Shown: positions 25,226-34,380, counted from the stretch's first letter. The stretch: DNA of 64,000 nt from Halomonas huangheensis (GCF_001431725.1 NZ_CP013106.1:2790001-2854000); one strand, 5' to 3'. Notes: generated by a model from the sequence alone, not told the origin. Made by a program: numbers and translations.

Positions 25226-26803
25226 ATGAGCAACCAATGTGATTCCCCCACGCTATCCGACGGCCCCTTCCCCGCGGCTCGTCAGCCGACACAACAAGCC
25301 GGCTTCATGGCCTGGTTGGGCATGGCGGTGCTGGCACTGCCCACGCTGTTGCTGGGGCTCGATGTCACCATTCTCTATCTGGCTCTACCGGCGCTGTCGG
25401 TCGAGCTGCAACCCAGCAGTAGTCAGGCGCTGTGGATCATGGATGCCTACGGGTTCATGATCGCCGGCTTGCTGATCACCATGGGTACACTTGGCGATCG
25501 CATTGGCCGGCGTCGTTTACTGATGGTCGGTGCTGCTGCTTTCGGTGTTGCCTCGGTGGTCGCCGCCTATGCCACCAGCGCCGAGATGCTGATTGCGGCC
25601 AGGGCCGCACTCGGTGTGGCCGGTGCCACCTTGATGCCGTCGACTCTGGCACTGATCAGCAATCTGTTCCCGAATTCACGTCAGCGCTCACTGGCGATCG
25701 GCATCTGGGCAACGATGTTTGCACTGGGTATGGCGGCGGGCCCGGTGATCGGCGGCTGGGTGCTGAGTCACTTATGGTGGGGCGCCGCCTTCCTTGTCGC
25801 GGTACCGATCATCGTTCTGCTGTTGATTGCCGCACCGATGCTGTTGCCGGAGTATCGTGCGGAGCACAGTGAACGGCTGGATTTCACCAGTGTGCTGCTG
25901 TCTCTCGCCGCCATCCTGCCCGCCATTCATGGCCTCAAGGAACTGGCCAGGCACGGCGTTGCGCTCGCTCCCACCCTGTCGCTGCTTGCCGGAATCCTGC
26001 TCGCCGTGCTGTTCGTACGTCGCCAGAACCAGCTCAGCGCTCCGCTGCTGGATATGCGCCTGTTTGCCAGCCGCACGTTCAGCACCGCACTGCTGGTGTT
26101 GCTGTTCAGTTTGATCGCTGTCGGCGGTGCCATGCTGCTGGTCACCCAGTATCTGCAACTGGTGGTGGGGCTCTCGCCGCTGGTCGCCGGACTCTGGATG
26201 GGACCACCGGCGTTGATGATGGTCATCGCAGGCATCGCCGCACCACTGATCGCAAGGCGTATCCCGCCGGGCCAGGTGGTGGCCGGTGCACTGGCATTCT
26301 CGTCGCTGGGGTATCTGGCGCTGTTCATGGTCAGCACCGCTCCGGGAGGGTTGCTGCTTGCCATCGGCGGCTTCTCACTGGTCTATCTGGGCATGGGCAC
26401 CATTGCCGCGCTGGGAACCGAACTGGTGATCGGCACCGCGCCCGCCCACAAGGCAGGTTCCGCTTCGGCGATGTCGGAGATGGTTCAGGAATTGGGCGTC
26501 GCTCTCGGCGTCGCGTTGCTGGGCAGTCTATCGACGCTGATCTACCGGCTGCAGATCGCTTCGCATCTGCCGAATGAACCGTCGAGCGGCGGTGTCGATA
26601 CCGTCCACGACAGCCTCTGGGCCACGCTCTCCGCGCTCGATCAACCCGCGCCCGATATTGTCGAGGCCGCCACGCGGGCATTTACCACCGGGCTCAACGT
26701 CACCGCCGCCATCAGCGGTGTAGCGATCCTGTGTCTGGCGATGCTTGCCGCCATCCATCTGCGTCAGGTTCCAACGCTGGGCATGGATGACAGCGAGTAT
26801 TGA
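25226..26803 (+). CDS. smvA: MFS drug efflux transporter, DHA2 family (SmvA/QacA-like)
   Basis: 525 residues from the ATG at 25226, preceded by CTGGAGG; in-frame ATGs upstream lack a ribosome site. About fourteen membrane helices. MFS motif A is GTLGDRIGRRRLL after helix 2, with the LDVTILYLALPAL start of helix 1 and the DHA2-typical antiporter motif GPVIGGWVL. This family exports cationic antiseptics, dyes and quaternary amines by proton antiport. The layout with a divergent regulator supports inducible efflux. The SmvA name rests on overall similarity and is less certain than the family. Confidence 0.85.
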   Translation: MSNQCDSPTLSDGPFPAARQPTQQAGFMAWLGMAVLALPTLLLGLDVTILYLALPALSVELQPSSSQALWIMDAYGFMIAGLLITMGTLGDRIGRRRLLMVGAAAFGVASVVAAYATSAEMLIAARAALGVAGATLMPSTLALISNLFPNSRQRSLAIGIWATMFALGMAAGPVIGGWVLSHLWWGAAFLVAVPIIVLLLIAAPMLLPEYRAEHSERLDFTSVLLSLAAILPAIHGLKELARHGVALAPTLSLLAGILLAVLFVRRQNQLSAPLLDMRLFASRTFSTALLVLLFSLIAVGGAMLLVTQYLQLVVGLSPLVAGLWMGPPALMMVIAGIAAPLIARRIPPGQVVAGALAFSSLGYLALFMVSTAPGGLLLAIGGFSLVYLGMGTIAALGTELVIGTAPAHKAGSASAMSEMVQELGVALGVALLGSLSTLIYRLQIASHLPNEPSSGGVDTVHDSLWATLSALDQPAPDIVEAATRAFTTGLNVTAAISGVAILCLAMLAAIHLRQVPTLGMDDSEY

Positions 26804-26817
26804 AGTTTTTACCCATT

Positions 26818-26846
26818 GCACGCCATGAAAGACCCTCATGGCGTGC
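26818..26846. terminator. Hairpin between convergent MFS and phosphatase genes
   Basis: Arms GCACGCCATGA and TCATGGCGTGC pair perfectly (11 bp) across a 7-nt loop, 15 nt after the MFS stop and 30 nt from the phosphatase stop. The following plus-strand sequence is TCTTC rather than a T-run, so termination strength is uncertain. Confidence 0.6.
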
Positions 26847-26875
26847 TCTTCACGCTTGCCCCAACGAGGTTCGGA

Positions 26876-27679
26876 TCACTCGGACTGCAACGGCACGTCC
26901 CAGGCGTTGAGCTCGGCTTCACTCCAATCGCCATATGCAGCATTGGGGAAGACGATCCAGTCATCGCCGAACCGCTCAGCATTTTCCTCGACCAAGCGGC
27001 GCTGTCCCTCGAGATCCGCGTCGGCAAACTCGCCGGAGAAGTCATGCAGGGAGTCACCGAGTTGCATTACCACGGTGTGATCGTCGACGACTTCGGCCCG
27101 GCGTTCTGCTTTGGGAGGACCGAGCAGCATGACGCTATCCTTCGATACCTGTGGCAACTCGAGGGCTTCGAGGCTCGCGATGGTATCGGCCTTGTTCTCT
27201 TGATAGCGGTCAGAAACGTAGAAGATGTCCACTCCCTGCTCGTCGGCGAACTTCAGGAAGTCAGCAGCGCCGGGAATCAAGCGCGGATCCCCCTCGCGCT
27301 CCCAGTGCTTCCAGGTATCCCAGGTGGTGAAGTCATGGCATGCCTGCATGTCGCGAACCAGCAAGGCGCTGTTATCGAGCACCGTCTCGTCCAGATCGGT
27401 GATGATTGCCAGGTTCGCGTCTTCGCCATGCTCAGCAATGGCTTGCTCAAGACGCAGAGTCGCGAGGGCAAAGCCTTGACGCTGCAATGCCGCGACCTCG
27501 GCGGAACGCTGCTGATAACGAAGCCCCATGGAATAGGCGGCCTGGGCACAGAGGGTCTCTCCATCAGCCCCATCGGCCCCATCGGAGGCAGCGCCAGCAA
27601 TCGGTACCAAGCCAGCAAGCGGTACTATGCCAGCGAACAGGGTGGCGGTGAGCAGAGTATTTCGGCTGAACGTCATCAT
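26876..27679 (-). CDS. HAD-type acid phosphatase, 5'-nucleotidase e(P4) family
   Basis: 267 residues. An N-terminal signal peptide (hydrophobic TLFAGIVPLAGLVPIAGAA) directs export; there is no lipobox Cys, unlike Haemophilus e(P4). The catalytic motif DLDETVLDNS carries the nucleophile and acid Asp residues, followed by FYVSDR and LGDSLHDF, which correspond to HAD motifs II and IV. The family removes phosphate from nucleotides in the periplasm, releasing nucleosides for uptake. The ATG at 27679 fits the ribosome site AGGAG; an ATG two codons upstream overlaps that site. It is monocistronic and convergent with the MFS gene. Confidence 0.88.
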   Translation of the reverse strand: MMTFSRNTLLTATLFAGIVPLAGLVPIAGAASDGADGADGETLCAQAAYSMGLRYQQRSAEVAALQRQGFALATLRLEQAIAEHGEDANLAIITDLDETVLDNSALLVRDMQACHDFTTWDTWKHWEREGDPRLIPGAADFLKFADEQGVDIFYVSDRYQENKADTIASLEALELPQVSKDSVMLLGPPKAERRAEVVDDHTVVMQLGDSLHDFSGEFADADLEGQRRLVEENAERFGDDWIVFPNAAYGDWSEAELNAWDVPLQSE

Positions 27680-28020
27680 GGACATCTCCTGCTTGGTGAT
27701 CGCAACAGCGCTACCGGGGGTAAAGCAGTTTGATCACGCTTTGTTATTGAAAAGAGCGAGATGACCGTAATTTATTTTAATTAAACGTTCAACTTAACAT
27801 CTGCAGCCTTGAGCGCTGAATTCAAGCCGTAGAAGCACCAATGGTGGCGTTCAGGGCGATGGCCTGCCGCCTCCTGCGAAGGCTTGAAGCTCCGAATCGT
27901 GGCCGCTTGTATCAGCTAGCTGGGCAACAATGCTGTCACCCAAGCACCAGACGCTGTTCGACGTGAACCACGACTTGAACTACTTGAACCACGAACAGCA
28001 CTGCGGCTATTATCCGCGCC
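27680..28020. other. Intergenic region between divergent phosphatase and small membrane protein genes
   Basis: No gene is seen. An AT-rich stretch (27740-27800, TTTATTTTAATTAAACG) probably contains the phosphatase promoter. At 27958-27995 a short direct repeat (TTGAACTAC / TTGAACCACG, also GTGAACCACG) lies upstream of the small membrane protein gene. Confidence 0.5.
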
Positions 28021-28359
28021 ATGAAATATTCCCGTGGTCTGATCTTCAATATCGTGGTTCCCATCGCCGCCATGCTTGCCATCGGCGGTGCGATCTTTGG
28101 CGGCCAGGCGATCTCGGAAGCGCGTGTCAGCGGTAATGTTCAGCATGCCCTCAGCGCAGAGCTCGCGACTGCAGCGCTGGTTGAGGTGAAGTACCTGCAG
28201 GAGGTCAACCACGGCTACGGCATCTGCGGTCTGTACCGTGTCGCCTCTGCGGACCAGGGCTACGCTTCGTTCTTCTATGACAAGATCAACGACCGCGTCA
28301 CCCTCGACGTCAACTCTCCCCGTTTCAAGTCGAACTGTGGCCTGTCAGCCATCTGCTGA
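28021..28359 (+). CDS. Hypothetical small membrane-anchored or secreted protein
   Basis: 112 residues that I do not recognise. One N-terminal hydrophobic helix (LIFNIVVPIAAMLAIGGAIFGG, split here as about residues 7-28) is preceded by MKYSR, so it is either an anchor or a signal peptide. The remaining about 80 residues include three cysteines (HGYGICGLY, SNCGLSAIC) consistent with disulphides in the periplasm. A weakly purine-rich region precedes the ATG. It is a single gene, 133 nt before the copper chaperone gene in the same direction. Confidence 0.6.
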   Translation: MKYSRGLIFNIVVPIAAMLAIGGAIFGGQAISEARVSGNVQHALSAELATAALVEVKYLQEVNHGYGICGLYRVASADQGYASFFYDKINDRVTLDVNSPRFKSNCGLSAIC

Positions 28360-28492
28360 CCCCCAACTCGTCGCAGACCATCAACGTATGATGCTCAGTG
28401 GCCAGCACTGACAAATTGTCGCAGCAGCTTGTCGAAAGGCTGGATAACGCTATGGTGGTTCTCTCATCGACTCCCTGAACGGAGAACCGGTC

Positions 28493-28948
28493 ATGTCGGT
28501 ATCCCAACGCTCGATCATGAAACGCCGCGCCATGTGGGGGCTTTTCGCCCTGATGATGTCGGCTGGTACTGCCCACGCCCAGGACCTTGAAGTAACGGAT
28601 GCTCAACTGAGGCTGCTGCCTGGCGATCTGCCGGCTGCGGGCTACTTCACGCTGCATAACGCCGGTAGCGATGCGGTAACGCTGAGCGGTGCGGAGAGTG
28701 CGGCCTTTGCCATGACGCACATGCATCTCAGCACCGAAGAAGACGGCATGGCCAGTATGAAGTCAGTGGACCAGCTTGAAGTGGCGACGGACGAGACTCT
28801 CGAATTCGCACCCGGTGGCTATCACCTGATGTTCATGAAGCGCCAACAGCCTCTGGAAGTGGGTGATGAGGTCGAGGTAACCCTTCAATTCGAGGATCAG
28901 CCACCACTGCCGGTAACCTTCGAAGTGGTATCACCGGCGTCGATGTAG
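28493..28948 (+). CDS. Periplasmic copper chaperone, PCu(A)C family
   Basis: 151 residues with a signal peptide (cleavage likely after AHA near residue 29). The Cu(I)-binding motif H-x10-M-x21-H-x-M is exact: His78, Met89, His111, Met113. PCu(A)C proteins deliver copper to the CuA or CuB site of cytochrome c oxidase together with SCO1-type proteins. The SCO1 gene starts 24 nt downstream, so the two form an operon. The CDS may start at this ATG or at the ATG eight codons later; the first gives a longer positively charged signal start. Confidence 0.93.
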   Translation: MSVSQRSIMKRRAMWGLFALMMSAGTAHAQDLEVTDAQLRLLPGDLPAAGYFTLHNAGSDAVTLSGAESAAFAMTHMHLSTEEDGMASMKSVDQLEVATDETLEFAPGGYHLMFMKRQQPLEVGDEVEVTLQFEDQPPLPVTFEVVSPASM

Positions 28949-28972
28949 CCGTCGACCGTGCAGGAGAACAGT

Positions 28973-29551
28973 ATGTACAAGTGGTTGTTTCCGGTCGCCG
29001 TGTCTCTGGCACTTGCGGGCTGCGATAGTGCCAATTGGCATGGCACCGATATCTCGGAGACGATGCCGCCTCTCGACTTCCATCTTGTCGACGAGAATGG
29101 TGAGGCGGTGACGGCCGAGGACTACACGGGAAAGACCACGCTACTGTTCTTCGGCTTCACCCATTGTCCCGATGTATGCCCGACCTCTCTGGCCAGGATG
29201 ACTGCCGCCATCAAGCAGGTCGATGAGCCGCTGCGCGATGATATCCAGGTGCTGTTCGTCTCGGTCGACCCCAGCCGCGATACCCCCGAAGTCATGCAGG
29301 CCTACACCGATGTCTTCGGGCCACAGTTCATCGGGCTTACTGGCGACAAGGCGGATATCGATGCCGTTACCAATCGCTATCGTGCAACCTACGAGTACGG
29401 CGAGAAGGATGAGCACGGCAACTACGATGTCTCGCACACCAGCGCCATCTATGCCTTCGACAGTGACGGCGATGCACGTCTGTTGATGCGCGAGAGCGAT
29501 CCGCTGGACTCAACGGTGGCGGATCTGACGCGGCTTGCCGAACAAGGTTGA
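28973..29551 (+). CDS. SCO1/SenC family copper-delivery lipoprotein
   Basis: 192 residues from the ATG after AGGAGAACAGT. A lipoprotein signal ends at lipobox Cys17 (LALAGC). The thioredoxin-like fold has the Cu-binding CxxxC (Cys65 and Cys69, in THCPDVCPTS) and the distal His155 (YDVSH). This protein assembles or reduces the CuA centre of cytochrome oxidase in the periplasm, acting with the upstream PCu(A)C chaperone. Length and motifs are complete. Confidence 0.94.
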   Translation: MYKWLFPVAVSLALAGCDSANWHGTDISETMPPLDFHLVDENGEAVTAEDYTGKTTLLFFGFTHCPDVCPTSLARMTAAIKQVDEPLRDDIQVLFVSVDPSRDTPEVMQAYTDVFGPQFIGLTGDKADIDAVTNRYRATYEYGEKDEHGNYDVSHTSAIYAFDSDGDARLLMRESDPLDSTVADLTRLAEQG

Positions 29552-29594
29552 TGCGGTGCCCCCGCTTTCACTCCATCGATCTCGATAGCCCGCT

Positions 29595-29634
29595 ATCATG
29601 AGTCATACATTCGCCATCGAGTATGACTCATGAT
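29595..29634 (+). promoter_or_regulatory. Perfect 14-bp inverted repeat covering the start codon of the SRPBCC gene
   Basis: ATCATGAGTCATAC (29595-29608) and GTATGACTCATGAT (29621-29634) are exact inverted copies separated by 12 nt. Each arm contains the near-palindrome ATGA(G/C)TCAT. The right arm includes the ATG at 29630. As RNA the hairpin would bury the start codon; as DNA it is a good candidate operator. No T-run follows, so it is not a standard terminator for the SCO gene. Confidence 0.8.
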
Positions 29635-30046
29635 GCAAGTGCAACATGTCAGCCGCTATATCCACCGCTCACCGAGCGAAGTTCAGGCCTTTGCTGCGAA
29701 CCCTGCCAATCTGCCGCAGTGGGCGGCGGGCCTGGCCGGCTCGGAGGTCACCAGAGACGGTGAGCGGTGGCTGGCAACAGCACCCTTCGGCCGCGTCAGT
29801 ATCCGCTTCTGTGCTGATAATCCATTTGGCGTCATGGACCATGATGTTGAGCTGGAAGACGGTACGCTCTTCCATAACCCCATGCGTGTGGTGCCCAACG
29901 GTGAAGGCAGTGAACTCACCTTCACGCTGTTTCGTCAGGCTGATATGAGCGACGAGCAATTCGCCGCGGACAGGCAGGCGGTCGAAAACGACCTCGAGAC
30001 ATTGAAGGCATTGCTGGAAGGTCCGGCCGCCACCAGCGAGAGCTGA
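29630..30046 (+). CDS. SRPBCC-family (START/polyketide cyclase-like) protein
   Basis: 138 residues with the SRPBCC pattern: an N-terminal strand (VSRYIHRSPSEVQAF), LPQWAAGL after the first helix, a run of strands and a long C-terminal helix (ADRQAVENDLETLKALLEG). Members bind hydrophobic ligands in a deep cavity; no specific ligand can be inferred. The start codon lies in a 14-bp inverted repeat and no clear Shine-Dalgarno sequence precedes it, so translation may be controlled. It is convergent with the PuuD-like gene with a 20-nt gap. Confidence 0.75.
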   Translation: MMQVQHVSRYIHRSPSEVQAFAANPANLPQWAAGLAGSEVTRDGERWLATAPFGRVSIRFCADNPFGVMDHDVELEDGTLFHNPMRVVPNGEGSELTFTLFRQADMSDEQFAADRQAVENDLETLKALLEGPAATSES

Positions 30047-30066
30047 CGACAGCCGGCTGTTGCATA

Positions 30067-30822
30067 TCAGGCCGCTGCGGCCATCTTTTCACCACAGGCA
30101 GCGGCAAAGCCGCGGAAGATGGCGTCATAGAGCGGATGCTCGCGCGGCTTCCACTCCGGGTGCCACTGTACTGCGAGGGTAAAGCTGCGCGCATCGGCTA
30201 CGGAGATCGCTTCAACGAGACCATCCGGTGCTGTTGCTTCTACACGCAGCCCCTTGCCGAGCTGATCTACGCCCTGCTGATGCAGTGAGTTGACCTCCGC
30301 CTGAGGCGCCGCAAACAGTTCGGCCAGGCGTCCACCCGGATGAATATCGATGCTGTGCACGGGAGCGTACTGCTGCTCCTTTTCTCCCTCTGGTTCACGA
30401 TGGTCCAGTTTGCCGGGAACGTTCTGTACCGCCTGATACAGCGTGCCACCGAAGGCGACATTGAATTCCTGGAAACCCCGGCAGATGCCGAGTAATGGCA
30501 TGGCGCGCTCCAGTGCCAGCGGCATCCAGGCCATGGCCGCCGCATCACGATCGACATCTTCGCGAGTATTCTCTGGAGCGCGCTCGGCGCCATAACGGGC
30601 CGGCAGCACATTGGTGTAGCTTCCGGTCAGTACCAGTCCATCAAGACGATCCAGCAAGGCACCCGCGGCGCTGGCATCGAGGTCTTCCCAGACCGGCAGA
30701 ATGACCGGTTCGAGTCCGTACTCACGCAGCGCACTGAGATACTTGTCGGTCACCATATGCGAGGGGTGGCCTTCGACCATACGGCGGCAGGCGATGACGC
30801 CAACGAGGGGACGGGATTGCAT
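30067..30822 (-). CDS. puuD: Gamma-glutamyl-GABA hydrolase, PuuD-like class I amidotransferase
   Basis: 251 residues from the ATG after CTGGAGGCATC. The catalytic Cys lies in LGICRGFQEFNVAFGG, the PuuD version of the class I amidotransferase elbow; the His/Glu pair is in AVQWHPEWKP. PuuD releases glutamate from gamma-glutamyl-gamma-aminobutyrate, the last step of the gamma-glutamylated putrescine pathway. It is divergent from a PuuA-like ligase gene, and more pathway genes lie 15 kb away, supporting this role. Related amidotransferases act on other gamma-glutamyl compounds. Confidence 0.88.
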   Translation of the reverse strand: MQSRPLVGVIACRRMVEGHPSHMVTDKYLSALREYGLEPVILPVWEDLDASAAGALLDRLDGLVLTGSYTNVLPARYGAERAPENTREDVDRDAAAMAWMPLALERAMPLLGICRGFQEFNVAFGGTLYQAVQNVPGKLDHREPEGEKEQQYAPVHSIDIHPGGRLAELFAAPQAEVNSLHQQGVDQLGKGLRVEATAPDGLVEAISVADARSFTLAVQWHPEWKPREHPLYDAIFRGFAAACGEKMAAAA

Positions 30823-31149
30823 GATGCCTCCAGGGTTGTTCAATAAAGCTTTTCGAGACTGCACTGCTGTTCAAAAATGCACGTCACGAACGCTCATCGA
30901 GTGACTGTTATGCTTTGCTCAACATACATTGGTTCATTTTCCTTGCCAAGCAGGCTCGACTCGACCTTTGGACAATACACGCATAACAGGCTGTTTATAG
31001 AGCGTTTATAGAGTGGCAAACGCCCCGTGCTCCATTAGAGCCTGATGACCATAACGTAAATTATTTGACAACACGAAGCCGCAAACGGAACACTAGGGAA
31101 AACGCTGATTCGACGCGTAGCTCACAAGAACGCAAACAGGTAACGCCCC
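30823..31149. promoter_or_regulatory. Divergent puuD/puuA promoter region
   Basis: No gene lies here. The region must carry both promoters. An 11-bp direct repeat, GTTTATAGAGC then GTTTATAGAGT (30993-31014), resembles two adjacent regulator half-sites or a repeated -10-like element. The regulator is not identified. Confidence 0.5.
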
Positions 31150-32526
31150 ATGTCCTCACACCCAGTCGACGAGGCCCGTGACTTCCTGGCACGCCACCCC
31201 GATATCGACAGTATCGATCTACTGTTGAGTGATCTCAACGGCGTCCAGCGCGGCAAACGCATCCCACGCGACAACCTCGAGAAGGCCTATATCAACGGCA
31301 TCAACCTGCCTGGCTCGGTGTTCGCACTCGACATTACCGGCAACACCATCGAGGCAACCGGTCTGGGCCTGGACACAGGCGACCGCGACTTTGTCTGCCG
31401 CCCTGTCGCCGGCACGCTGATGCCCACGCCATGGCTACGCAACGGACGTCATGCTCAGTTGCTGATGAGCATGCACGACGACGATGAAAGCCCCTTCTTC
31501 GCCGACCCACGCAGCGTATTGGCGCGTCAGATTCGTCGACTTGCCGATGCCGGCCTGAAGGCCGTGGTGGCACTGGAGCTGGAATTCTATCTGGTCGATC
31601 GTCAGCGTGACGAGCTGGGAATGTCACAGCCGCCCCGCTCTCCGGCGACTGGCGAGCGTGCTTCCGAGAGCCAGTTGTACTCGATATCCGAACTCGATGA
31701 ATACGCCGACTTCCTCGAAGATATCCAGAGCGCTGCCGAACTCCAGCAGTTACCGTTGGATACCGCCCTCAAGGAATGCGCGCCCGGCCAGTTCGAGATC
31801 AACCTGCTGCATGGCGATGATGTGCTCAAGGCCTGCGACAGCGCGGTGCTGCTCAAGCGCCTGATCAAGGGGGTTGCCATCCAGCACGGCTTCGAGGCCA
31901 CCTTCATGGCCAAGCCCTATGGTGGCGAAGCCGGGAATGGCATGCACGTGCACATGAGTCTGCTCGATAACGAAGGCAACAACGTGTTTGCAGCGGCGGA
32001 CGAGAATCCTCTGGGCACCGAAACACTGCATCATGCCATTGGCGGCCTCATGGCATTGATGGCCGACTCCATGGCGTTGTTCGCTCCCAACATGAACTCG
32101 TTCCGCCGCTTCCAGGCGGGGCTCTATGTTCCGATGACACCAACCTGGGGCTACGACAATCGCTCGGTGGCACTGCGCATTCCTTCCGGTCCCAATGTGG
32201 CCCGTCGTATCGAGCATCGTGTGGCGGGTGCTGATGCCAACCCCTACCTGTTGCTGGCGACGCTGCTGGCGTCCATCGACTACGGCATTCGCCAGCGCAT
32301 CGAACCCGGCAAGGAAGTCACCGGTAACGCCTACAGCCAGTTCGAGCCGACGCTGACCAACAGCTGGGCACAGGCACTGGATCTACTCGAAGCCAGCGAG
32401 CCGCTGACGGAAGCTTTCGGCAAGGACTTCATCAAGGTGTTCATCGCCAACCGTCAAGCAGAGCGTGAATCCGCGATGCAGGTCGTCAGCAAGCTGGAAT
32501 ACGACTGGTATCTACGCCATGTCTAA
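31150..32526 (+). CDS. puuA: Gamma-glutamylpolyamine synthetase, PuuA-like glutamine synthetase family
   Basis: 458 residues with the glutamine synthetase catalytic fold: LELEFYLVD (metal Glu), GQFEINLLHGDD, NGMHVHMSL (ATP/metal His), NSFRRFQAG and the ATP-binding RIPSGPNVARRIEHRVAGAD region. It lacks the adenylylation-loop features of GlnA and matches PuuA-type enzymes that ligate glutamate to putrescine or similar amines using ATP. The start is short of the N-terminal beta-grasp extension of some homologues but the LLLSDLNGVQRGKRI segment is present. It is divergent from puuD, consistent with one pathway. A second paralogue is at 48499-49866. Confidence 0.88.
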   Translation: MSSHPVDEARDFLARHPDIDSIDLLLSDLNGVQRGKRIPRDNLEKAYINGINLPGSVFALDITGNTIEATGLGLDTGDRDFVCRPVAGTLMPTPWLRNGRHAQLLMSMHDDDESPFFADPRSVLARQIRRLADAGLKAVVALELEFYLVDRQRDELGMSQPPRSPATGERASESQLYSISELDEYADFLEDIQSAAELQQLPLDTALKECAPGQFEINLLHGDDVLKACDSAVLLKRLIKGVAIQHGFEATFMAKPYGGEAGNGMHVHMSLLDNEGNNVFAAADENPLGTETLHHAIGGLMALMADSMALFAPNMNSFRRFQAGLYVPMTPTWGYDNRSVALRIPSGPNVARRIEHRVAGADANPYLLLATLLASIDYGIRQRIEPGKEVTGNAYSQFEPTLTNSWAQALDLLEASEPLTEAFGKDFIKVFIANRQAERESAMQVVSKLEYDWYLRHV

Positions 32527-32550
32527 CGAGCATCTGAGCCATGTCTAACG
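32516..32550 (+). repeat. Short direct repeat spanning the puuA stop codon
   Basis: GCCATGTCTAACG occurs at 32516-32528, where it contains the TAA stop, and again at 32538-32550, a period of 22 bp. The 3' end of the gene has apparently been duplicated. Confidence 0.7.
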
Positions 32551-32815
32551 GACATATTCGTTTGTCCAGGTAGACACGGCTCACCCTCGGCACTCCTCGC
32601 GCTTCCCCTCTTCGAGTGCTGAGGGCTACAGCAAATCCCGGCCCCTGCGGGCTCCGCTGTCGAACACTACCCGTTCGGCCATGGATAGCTGTTGCCGCGT
32701 GGGGGTCATGAAGCGCCATGTTTCGTCAAATAAATCCCAACAACCTCTGGACAAGCAAGATGACAATCACAACCCGGAAAGGGGCGTCCCAGCGCGATAT
32801 CAGGGAGGCCTGGTC

Positions 32816-34342
32816 ATGACTCACTCAGCACAAACGCCAAGTGCCGCACAAGCCCAACCTTCGCCAGCGGATAGCCATGCATTCGCACCGTCTCAGCCTG
32901 ACCAGCGCGGCAAGGGCCGAATCTTCATGATGGTCGTTGGGCTGCTGGCACTGGTTATCGGTTTGACGCTCTATCATCAGGCCGGTACCGATTTCGGCTG
33001 GATCAGCCTTGTGCCTTCATTGATCGTGCTGGTGGTGGCAATATCCACACACCGCACCCTCGAAGCGCTGGCCATCGGTTCGCTGGCAGGCCTGATTCTG
33101 CTTGAGCCCAACGACTATATCGGTGAGCTGGCGGATATCTCGCTATCGGTGATGATGGACGAAACCATCGCCTGGCTGATTCTGGTCTGCGGCCTGATGG
33201 GCGGCTTTATCGCCATGCTCGAGAAGTCCGGCTGCACACTGAGCTTCAGTCATTTCATGGGCAGATTGGTCAAGACTCGTCGCCAGTCGATGCTCAGCAC
33301 CGCCATGCTCGGCGTACTGATCTTCATCGATGATTATCTCAATGCGCTGGCCACCTCGGCGGCGATGAAACGCCTTACCGACCGCTTCGGTGTCTCACGC
33401 GAGAAGCTGGCCTATATCGTCGACTCCACGGCGGCGCCGATGTGCATTCTGGTGCCGATCTCGACCTGGGCGGTGTACTTCGCGGAACTGCTCAGAACCA
33501 ACGGTGCGACAGAAGGCTCGGGGATGGCGCTGTACATCCAGTCAATCCCGTTCATGCTCTATGGCTGGATCGCGATGGGCCTGGTGTTCCTCGTCGCTAT
33601 CGGACTCGTTCCTGACCTCGGCCCGATGAAGAAAGCCGAAGCCCGTGCCCGCGCCGGGCAGCCGATTCCCGATGGCGCGCCGGACGTGGCGATGAAGGAT
33701 GAGGCACCGACAGGCAGCCCATGGATTGGTGTGTTCAACTTCCTCGCACCCATGGCGGTACTGATCGGCGCCAGCGCCTGGTTCGAGATTGATCTGCTCA
33801 AGGGCGTTATCACGGCAGTACTGTTCACCATCATCCTGTACCTGGTGCAGCGTCTGGCGACCTTCGCCACGCTGATGGACGCGATCATGGATGGCTTCCG
33901 CACCATGATGCTGCCACTGGCGATTGTTGCGGTCGGTTTCGTGCTGCGTGAGGTCAATGATCAACTGGGCATGACCCAGTTCATGATCGACTCGCTGGCT
34001 CCGTGGCTGACGCCTGCCCTACTGCCGGCCATCGTGTTCCTGTCGATGGCGGTGGTGGTATTTGCCACCGGCTCGTCGTGGGGCGTATTCGTGATCTCGA
34101 TCCCCATCGTCGTGCCCATGGCGGTGCATATGGATGCCTCCATGCCGCTGGTGGTCGGTGCGCTGCTGTCAGCCTCCAGCTTCGGTAGCCATGCCTGCTT
34201 CTTCTCCGACTCTTCGGTGCTGTCTTCCCAGGGAAGCGGGGTCCTGCCGATGCAGCATGCGCTGACTCAGCTGCCCTATACGCTGATCGGCGCCACCGTT
34301 ACTACGCTCGGCTTCATCGTACTTGGTGTGCTGATGCATTGA
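32816..34342 (+). CDS. NhaC-family Na+/H+ antiporter or related carboxylate exchanger
   Basis: 508 residues from the ATG after AGGGAGGCCTGGTC; in-frame upstream codons lack a ribosome site. About eleven to twelve membrane helices. Signature stretches for the Na_H_antiporter family are FIDDYLNALATSAAMKRLTDR, shown here only by its first part FIDDYLNALATSAAM, then VDSTAAPMCILVPISTWAVY and a C-terminal GSSWGVFVISIPIVVP. In a halophile it may exchange Na+ for H+, though NhaC-like proteins also exchange amino acids or carboxylates. It follows puuA by about 290 nt and may serve amine or product exchange, which is inference. Confidence 0.82.
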   Translation: MTHSAQTPSAAQAQPSPADSHAFAPSQPDQRGKGRIFMMVVGLLALVIGLTLYHQAGTDFGWISLVPSLIVLVVAISTHRTLEALAIGSLAGLILLEPNDYIGELADISLSVMMDETIAWLILVCGLMGGFIAMLEKSGCTLSFSHFMGRLVKTRRQSMLSTAMLGVLIFIDDYLNALATSAAMKRLTDRFGVSREKLAYIVDSTAAPMCILVPISTWAVYFAELLRTNGATEGSGMALYIQSIPFMLYGWIAMGLVFLVAIGLVPDLGPMKKAEARARAGQPIPDGAPDVAMKDEAPTGSPWIGVFNFLAPMAVLIGASAWFEIDLLKGVITAVLFTIILYLVQRLATFATLMDAIMDGFRTMMLPLAIVAVGFVLREVNDQLGMTQFMIDSLAPWLTPALLPAIVFLSMAVVVFATGSSWGVFVISIPIVVPMAVHMDASMPLVVGALLSASSFGSHACFFSDSSVLSSQGSGVLPMQHALTQLPYTLIGATVTTLGFIVLGVLMH

Positions 34343-34356
34343 CGGATGCATTGACG
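34333..34356 (+). repeat. 12-bp tandem duplication containing the NhaC stop codon
   Basis: GATGCATTGACG is present twice without spacer (34333-34344 and 34345-34356). The first copy supplies the last codons and the TGA stop. The copies are identical, so the event is recent or the sequence is maintained. Confidence 0.85.
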
Positions 34357-34380
34357 TTGTTAGCGAGACTCAGAAACACG

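Noticed and set aside
30049..30060. ACAGCCGGCTGT palindrome between convergent SRPBCC and puuD genes as a terminator
   Set aside because: The palindrome has no loop and no T-run, so it would form a poor hairpin; it may be chance in GC-rich DNA.
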